From contig PUNP01000131.1 in the NCBI GenBank assembly GCA_003551785.1, forward strand, positions 1 to 9,137: DNA of 9,137 nucleotides, given 5' to 3'. The notes beneath the pieces were generated by a model, which did not search any database, had not been told where the DNA came from, and saw nothing but the letters and a program-made list of their open reading frames with translations. This document shows, piece by piece, positions 5,705 through 9,137 of the stretch. The translations under genes and the position numbers were made by a program. The DNA is from Candidatus Brocadiaceae bacterium. Its GTDB lineage: Bacteria; Planctomycetota; Brocadiia; SM23-32. How positions within the stretch are numbered: the first letter of the stretch is position 1; each line of letters begins with the position of its first letter.

Positions 5705-7108
5705 ATGAAAAAATATGTTGTTGTCGGAACAGGCGGCCGTTCATTGATGTTCACCGATGCACTTTCCGGGCCTTACAGTGAGACTTCGAGGCTTCTTGCA
5801 ATTTGTGATATAAATCAGGGCAGGCTTCAACTTCGCAAAAAAAGGCTGGCGAAAGCCGGTATTGATGTTCGTTGTTATGATGCTTCGGATTTTGATCGGA
5901 TGATCCGGGAAAACAATCCGGATACAGTGATCGTTTGTACACGGGACAGTTCTCATGACATGTATATCTGCCGCGCGATGGAGCTCGGATGTGATGCAAT
6001 CACAGAGAAACCGATGACAACCGACGAAGTGAAGTGCCAGAAAATCGTAGACACCATCAAAAAAACCGGTAAAAAACTCCGGGTAACTTTCAACTACCGT
6101 TATTCACCTCCGCGCACTCAGATAAAAAAACTCCTGCTTAAGGGGGTTATCGGTCGGGTATTAAGTGTGGATTTCCACTGGATGCTTGACACCAGTCATG
6201 GCGCTGATTATTTCCGCAGGTGGCATCGCCAAAAAAAATATTCAGGCGGGCTTATGGTTCACAAGGCCACGCACCATTTTGACCTGCTCAACTGGTGGCT
6301 TGGCTCCCGCCCCCACTCATTGTGTGCAAAAGGGGGCCGTGTTTTCTATAACGAAAAACAGGCCGAACTTTACGGCCTTGAAAACCACGGACGCAGATGT
6401 CGTCTGTGCTCCGTCAGTGATCAATGCAATTTTTATCTGGATATGACAGACTACGATTTAATGAAGACTTTGTATCTGGACCAGGAGAGTTATGACGGTT
6501 ATGAACGCGACAGCTGCGTTTTCAGCGATGAAATTGATATCGAAGATTCAATGAACGTAACCGCCGAGTATAAAAATGGAGTATATATGAGTTACAGCCT
6601 CAACGCCTTCAGTTCATGGGAAGGCTATCATATTGCATTCAACGGCACTAAAGGAAGGTTGGAACAGCATTGTGAGGAATCATCGTATATTAGTGGCGAC
6701 GGGCGCGTTCAAGGAGGCTATCAACCGGAAGGCACCTGGATTCGCGTCTACCCCCATTTCAAAACACCGTATGAAGTGGAGGTCGAAAAAGGCGCCGGCG
6801 CCCACGGTGGAGGCGATGCCGTGTTGCTGGAAGACCTTTTCGGGCATCCTCCACAAGATGATTACGGGCGTTATGCCGACTACCGCCAGGGAGCTTACTC
6901 CATCCTGACCGGCATCGCAGCTAACAAATCCATGGCCGAAGGTTGCGAGATAGTGATCGATGATCTGGTAAGTGGCATTCCGAATCCCGGTTATCTTCCC
7001 AACAATACCCAAGATGAAAAAATCGAGTATGTTGCCGACTCAACCAGAATGAGAGGCGGAAAGCCTGCGGAAGGCAACGTCCCGGTAGATGTATCGGCTC
7101 CCGAATAG
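5705..7108 (+). CDS. Gfo/Idh/MocA-family NAD(P)-dependent oxidoreductase with Cys4 insertion
   Basis: This is a 467-residue, probably cytoplasmic dehydrogenase. The N-terminal Rossmann domain starts VVVGTGGRS (5-13) and continues with CDIN (34-37), PDTVIVCTRDSSH (72-84) and the family hallmark EKP (101-103, catalytic Lys102). The C-terminal substrate domain has GGLMVHKATHHFDLLNWW (181-198), giving the K187/H190/D193 K-x2-H-x2-D motif. Next comes an insertion with Cys232, Cys235, Cys241 and Cys271 (C-x2-C-x5-C...C), then GAHGGGD (364-370). Members oxidise or reduce sugars, inositols or sugar derivatives; the substrate cannot be assigned here. The start has GGAG seven bases upstream. It has its own promoter and leader and faces the minus-strand operon carrying a relative with the same Cys pattern. 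Confidence 0.9.
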   Translation: MKKYVVVGTGGRSLMFTDALSGPYSETSRLLAICDINQGRLQLRKKRLAKAGIDVRCYDASDFDRMIRENNPDTVIVCTRDSSHDMYICRAMELGCDAITEKPMTTDEVKCQKIVDTIKKTGKKLRVTFNYRYSPPRTQIKKLLLKGVIGRVLSVDFHWMLDTSHGADYFRRWHRQKKYSGGLMVHKATHHFDLLNWWLGSRPHSLCAKGGRVFYNEKQAELYGLENHGRRCRLCSVSDQCNFYLDMTDYDLMKTLYLDQESYDGYERDSCVFSDEIDIEDSMNVTAEYKNGVYMSYSLNAFSSWEGYHIAFNGTKGRLEQHCEESSYISGDGRVQGGYQPEGTWIRVYPHFKTPYEVEVEKGAGAHGGGDAVLLEDLFGHPPQDDYGRYADYRQGAYSILTGIAANKSMAEGCEIVIDDLVSGIPNPGYLPNNTQDEKIEYVADSTRMRGGKPAEGNVPVDVSAPE

Positions 7109-7139
7109 TATCTACTCGGTGAAACCCGTTAGTTCATCA

Positions 7140-7161
7140 CTACCGTGCCCCGTGCCGGTAG
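7140..7161. other. Hairpin after the Gfo/Idh/MocA gene
   Basis: CTACCG (7140-7145) and CGGTAG (7156-7161) form a 6-bp perfect stem with a 10-base loop, about 30 bp after the stop codon at 7108. No T-run follows on the plus strand, so it could stabilise the mRNA 3' end but is not a typical intrinsic terminator. Confidence 0.3.
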
Positions 7162-7205
7162 AATACTAATCCAGAGCTACTTATCGTTTTTTCACACCGC
7201 AGCCT

Positions 7206-7327
7206 TGCCTCCGCCCGGCCCTGCGGGAGGCATTCTGACGGGCCATTTCTTCGTTGCGACTCCGCAGGGACCCTCTTTGGGGTCGACTTTGCCGCTGCGC
7301 CTTGAAATGACCTCGTCAGAATGCCTC
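7206..7327. repeat. Palindromic intergenic element with 14-bp perfect inverted repeat
   Basis: GAGGCATTCTGACG (7227-7240) recurs as its exact reverse complement at 7314-7327. The pairing extends inward with GG and CATTTC/GAAATG, making an imperfect stem of about 23 bp around a further structured interior (CGCAG/CTGCG; GACCC/GGGTC around 7269-7284). The left arm can instead fold locally, TGCCTCC (7206-7212) with GGAGGCA (7226-7232). The interior resembles the 'CATTTC...GCG...GCGC.TTGAAATGA' repeats seen between genes in many genomes, which is recollection only. It lies between convergent gene ends, a usual place for REP or MITE-like elements. No transposase is nearby. Confidence 0.6.
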
Positions 7328-7334
7328 TGAACCA

Positions 7335-7361
7335 CAAAAACAAGTGGAATGAACCACTAGT
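7335..7361 (-). terminator. Candidate intrinsic terminator of the tandem-GNAT gene
   Basis: Read on the minus strand, ACTAGTGG-TTCATT-CCACTTGT folds into a 7-pair stem with one T-T mismatch and is followed by TTTTT (7340-7336). It starts on the last base of the stop codon region at 7361. The stem is AT-moderate, so efficiency may be low. Confidence 0.4.
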
Positions 7362-8269
7362 CATCCGAGTTCAGGACCGCCACTCGCAAAGATAAATTCT
7401 GTTTCTCCGGACAAAGGTACGCGACCACTGTACATCCTTTTGAAAGGTCGCTGCACTTCCATACCGATTTCTTTCAAATATGCCTGCCACTCAGCAGCCG
7501 AATCAGGAACATCCAGTGCTGCCGGTGCACCTGCGTTTTTTTCAGCGAACACATGTAAAAGGGACCTGGCTGTGTCGATGTCTTTGGCAATAAGCGGTCC
7601 CGCAAATTCATAGTCGGCCCCGTGACGCCCCATCAAAAACCCCTTAACTTCACCTTGATCCTCGATTATGAGGGCATATTCCGGCGCCATTTTCAGTAAT
7701 CCTTTTATCACCGCCGGCCGCTCAACCCCCAGCGCTCTTGCATCGAGTGAGATAACTGATGGAAGATTGTTTTTCGTAATGACATGAACCTTTGCAGTTG
7801 ATAGGGACGGATCGGGCGAGTAGGCAATCTTACCGATAATCCGCTTCAACCCGAACTCCGGTTTGAAACCTATACGCCTATACACTTTTTCTCCTGAAGG
7901 TGTTGCATCTAATTTAACGGTATCCAGATAAGATACGGATTTAAGTGCTTTATTTACCAATTCGGTGGCAATGCCGCGGTGCCGAAATTCGGGGTCGACG
8001 AGTACCATGGCAATCCATCCGACCAGATTGTGGTAGTCAGTCGTGGTAACAGTACCGACCACGCGGTCATTATATTTAGCGACAAAAGCACCGTCTGGGT
8101 TAAGTTCATAAAACATCTTCCAGTCAGCTATAAGCTGATTCCATCCGGCAATCGTGCTTAAACGCAATCCGGCTTCCATATCGCCCGAGTCCATCCTTTC
8201 GATTTTTATCTCAACGCCATTAAAACCGACATTTTTGGTTCGGATAATATTGTCATTCCTATCGGTCAT
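7361..8269 (-). CDS. Two-domain (tandem) GNAT N-acetyltransferase, YitH-like
   Basis: This 302-residue protein has an N-terminal GNAT domain (about 20-150) with GWNQLIADWKMFYELNPDG (42-60), VGWIAMVLVDPEFRHRGIA (83-101, containing the R-x-x-G-x-A acetyl-CoA loop) and LDATPSGEKVYRRIGF (120-135). A second domain (about 158-285), ending in a variable tail, resembles the C-terminal half of YitH-type tandem acetyltransferases. It is expected to acetylate a small molecule using acetyl-CoA in the cytoplasm; the acceptor is unknown. An AAGGA site seven bases upstream supports the start. It begins 28 bp after the stop of the Gfo/Idh/MocA gene at 8298, so the two are probably one operon, and a weak terminator follows its stop. 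YitH identity is by motif memory and applies to architecture, not substrate. Confidence 0.85.
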   Translation of the reverse strand: MTDRNDNIIRTKNVGFNGVEIKIERMDSGDMEAGLRLSTIAGWNQLIADWKMFYELNPDGAFVAKYNDRVVGTVTTTDYHNLVGWIAMVLVDPEFRHRGIATELVNKALKSVSYLDTVKLDATPSGEKVYRRIGFKPEFGLKRIIGKIAYSPDPSLSTAKVHVITKNNLPSVISLDARALGVERPAVIKGLLKMAPEYALIIEDQGEVKGFLMGRHGADYEFAGPLIAKDIDTARSLLHVFAEKNAGAPAALDVPDSAAEWQAYLKEIGMEVQRPFKRMYSGRVPLSGETEFIFASGGPELG

Positions 8270-8297
8270 CCATATTTCCTTGTCAAAAAGGCCATTT

Positions 8298-9137
8298 CTA
8301 AGGTTTCATCTCGACGACTCGTCCCTGGTTTCTTGCTTCTTCCGCGGCAAAAACCGCAAGATGTGTTTCAAGAGTTTCGTCCGGTCCTGATAGGATTTTC
8401 GACTGATCTCTGTCCTGAACCGCGGAGATAAACGCTTCCATCACACCTCCGTCACCGCCTCCATGGCCGCCGAGAATGCTGTCGTCAGTTGATTTAGTAT
8501 CAATCACCGACTCCTCATCGGTAAGGAAATCGTAAAGTTTCACCTTGGAGCCGTTCCCCCGGATTTGTCCTTTCGTTCCGAAGATGCGTGTTTCACGGGA
8601 GCCGTGGCCAAAGGCGGTCATGACAAAGTTTGCCGTAGAGCCGCCTTCGAACTTCATATTCACCACCTGATTGTCAACCACATCGTTGTCGCAGGAATAA
8701 ACACATCGACCATAGGGTCCGGATTCCAGAGCTTTGGTTATGGATTCCAGAGAGGGTTCCGGATCAAGCACATTCGCCGGCCAGCCGGTCTTTCCCTGTT
8801 TCACCAGATCATCCAGGTAGATTTTAACCGCCGAATACGGACATTGACGTTCGATTCCGCATTCGAGGCACCGATCAGCAGCGCCCTGTGGCTTTTCTTC
8901 CTTTCGGAAATGCTTCAGGGAACCAAACGAGGAGAGATCTGTATATTTCCGGCCCATGAGATAGCGCATCCAGTCCAAATCGTGACAGGATTTTGCAAGC
9001 AGCATCGGTGAGGATTCCTTCTCATTGCGCCAGTTGCCCCGCACATAAGAATGCGCCTGGTGCCAGTATCCCACGGTTTCGGAGTGCTGGATGCACACGA
9101 TTTCCCCAATTTTCCCGGCGTCCAGTATCTCTTTTAA
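8298..9137 (-). CDS. Gfo/Idh/MocA-family oxidoreductase with Cys4 insertion, N-terminus off the right edge
   Basis: The frame is open to the window edge, so 279 residues of the C-terminal part are seen and the Rossmann domain is outside. The GTG at 9098-9096 is internal, because the upstream codons (LKEILDAGKIGEIV) continue the family alignment. From the first visible codon, the substrate domain shows VGYWHQAHSYVRGNW (22-36), LAKSCHDLD (47-55, the K-x2-H-x2-D motif), then Cys90, Cys93, Cys99 and Cys145 with an extra Cys149 (C-x2-C-x5-C...CVYSC), and GGHGGGD near 223-229. It should be an NAD(P)-dependent sugar-type oxidoreductase; substrate unknown. The Cys spacing and the GGHGGGD motif match the product of 5705-7108, although overall similarity is low. 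It heads a probable operon with the tandem GNAT gene. Confidence 0.88.
   Translation of the reverse strand, partial: LKEILDAGKIGEIVCIQHSETVGYWHQAHSYVRGNWRNEKESSPMLLAKSCHDLDWMRYLMGRKYTDLSSFGSLKHFRKEEKPQGAADRCLECGIERQCPYSAVKIYLDDLVKQGKTGWPANVLDPEPSLESITKALESGPYGRCVYSCDNDVVDNQVVNMKFEGGSTANFVMTAFGHGSRETRIFGTKGQIRGNGSKVKLYDFLTDEESVIDTKSTDDSILGGHGGGDGGVMEAFISAVQDRDQSKILSGPDETLETHLAVFAAEEARNQGRVVEMKP

Noticed and set aside
8565..9011. 148-codon plus-strand open frame
   Set aside because: It is antisense to the clearly homologous Gfo/Idh/MocA gene and has no domain signal or ribosome site.
1..9137. CRISPR array, tRNA, rRNA, transposase, toxin-antitoxin or phage-defence genes
   Set aside because: None was found: no regularly spaced repeats, no cloverleaf-like segments and no matching protein motifs in any supported frame.

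Overview
The window comes from a bacterium of moderate GC content (mid-40s percent in most genes, by eye) with strong Shine-Dalgarno sites at most genes, sigma70-like promoters and palindromic dispersed repeats between genes. Gfo/Idh/MocA sugar dehydrogenases, an oligogalacturonate-lyase-like propeller, a DUF4013-like membrane protein and 'CCTGAAAGGGCTCACT'-type repeats together recall uncultivated or PVC-group (Lentisphaerae, Planctomycetes, Verrucomicrobia) and related carbohydrate-degrading lineages. That is inference; no taxonomic marker gene is present.

Left part (1-2236, all on the minus strand): a membrane protein running off the left edge, a REP-like repeat, then two damaged genes in one operon order. 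These are a 2-phosphosulfolactate phosphatase (comB) remnant and an alkaline-phosphatase-superfamily remnant. Each keeps both ends of its protein but has lost the middle, and each still reads in frame. Upstream of them lies an intact cupredoxin lipoprotein with a good promoter.

Middle (2237-5322): a 494-bp divergent intergenic region, partly very AT-rich, holds a 37-bp dyad just before a GC-rich, compositionally distinct gene for a propeller protein related to oligogalacturonate lyases. Convergent to it are a small GNAT acetyltransferase, a second copy of the REP-like repeat, and an intact comB. The comB promoter carries a 15-bp inverted repeat that looks like an operator.

Right part (5323-9137): a near-consensus promoter and a leader of about 155 nt with competing stem-loops precede a Gfo/Idh/MocA oxidoreductase. 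Its 3' end faces that of a minus-strand pair, a second Gfo/Idh/MocA oxidoreductase (cut by the right edge) followed by a tandem GNAT protein. A palindromic element with a 14-bp perfect inverted repeat lies between the convergent ends. The two oxidoreductases share a C-x2-C-x5-C...C insertion that looks like a metal site and that I do not recognise as a described feature of this superfamily.

The enzymes fit sugar or uronate metabolism plus sulfolactate-related chemistry, but no complete pathway is present. I see no RNA genes, CRISPR array, transposase or defence system. The most unusual observations are the paired in-frame gene excisions, the Cys4 oxidoreductase pair and the three dyad regulatory structures.
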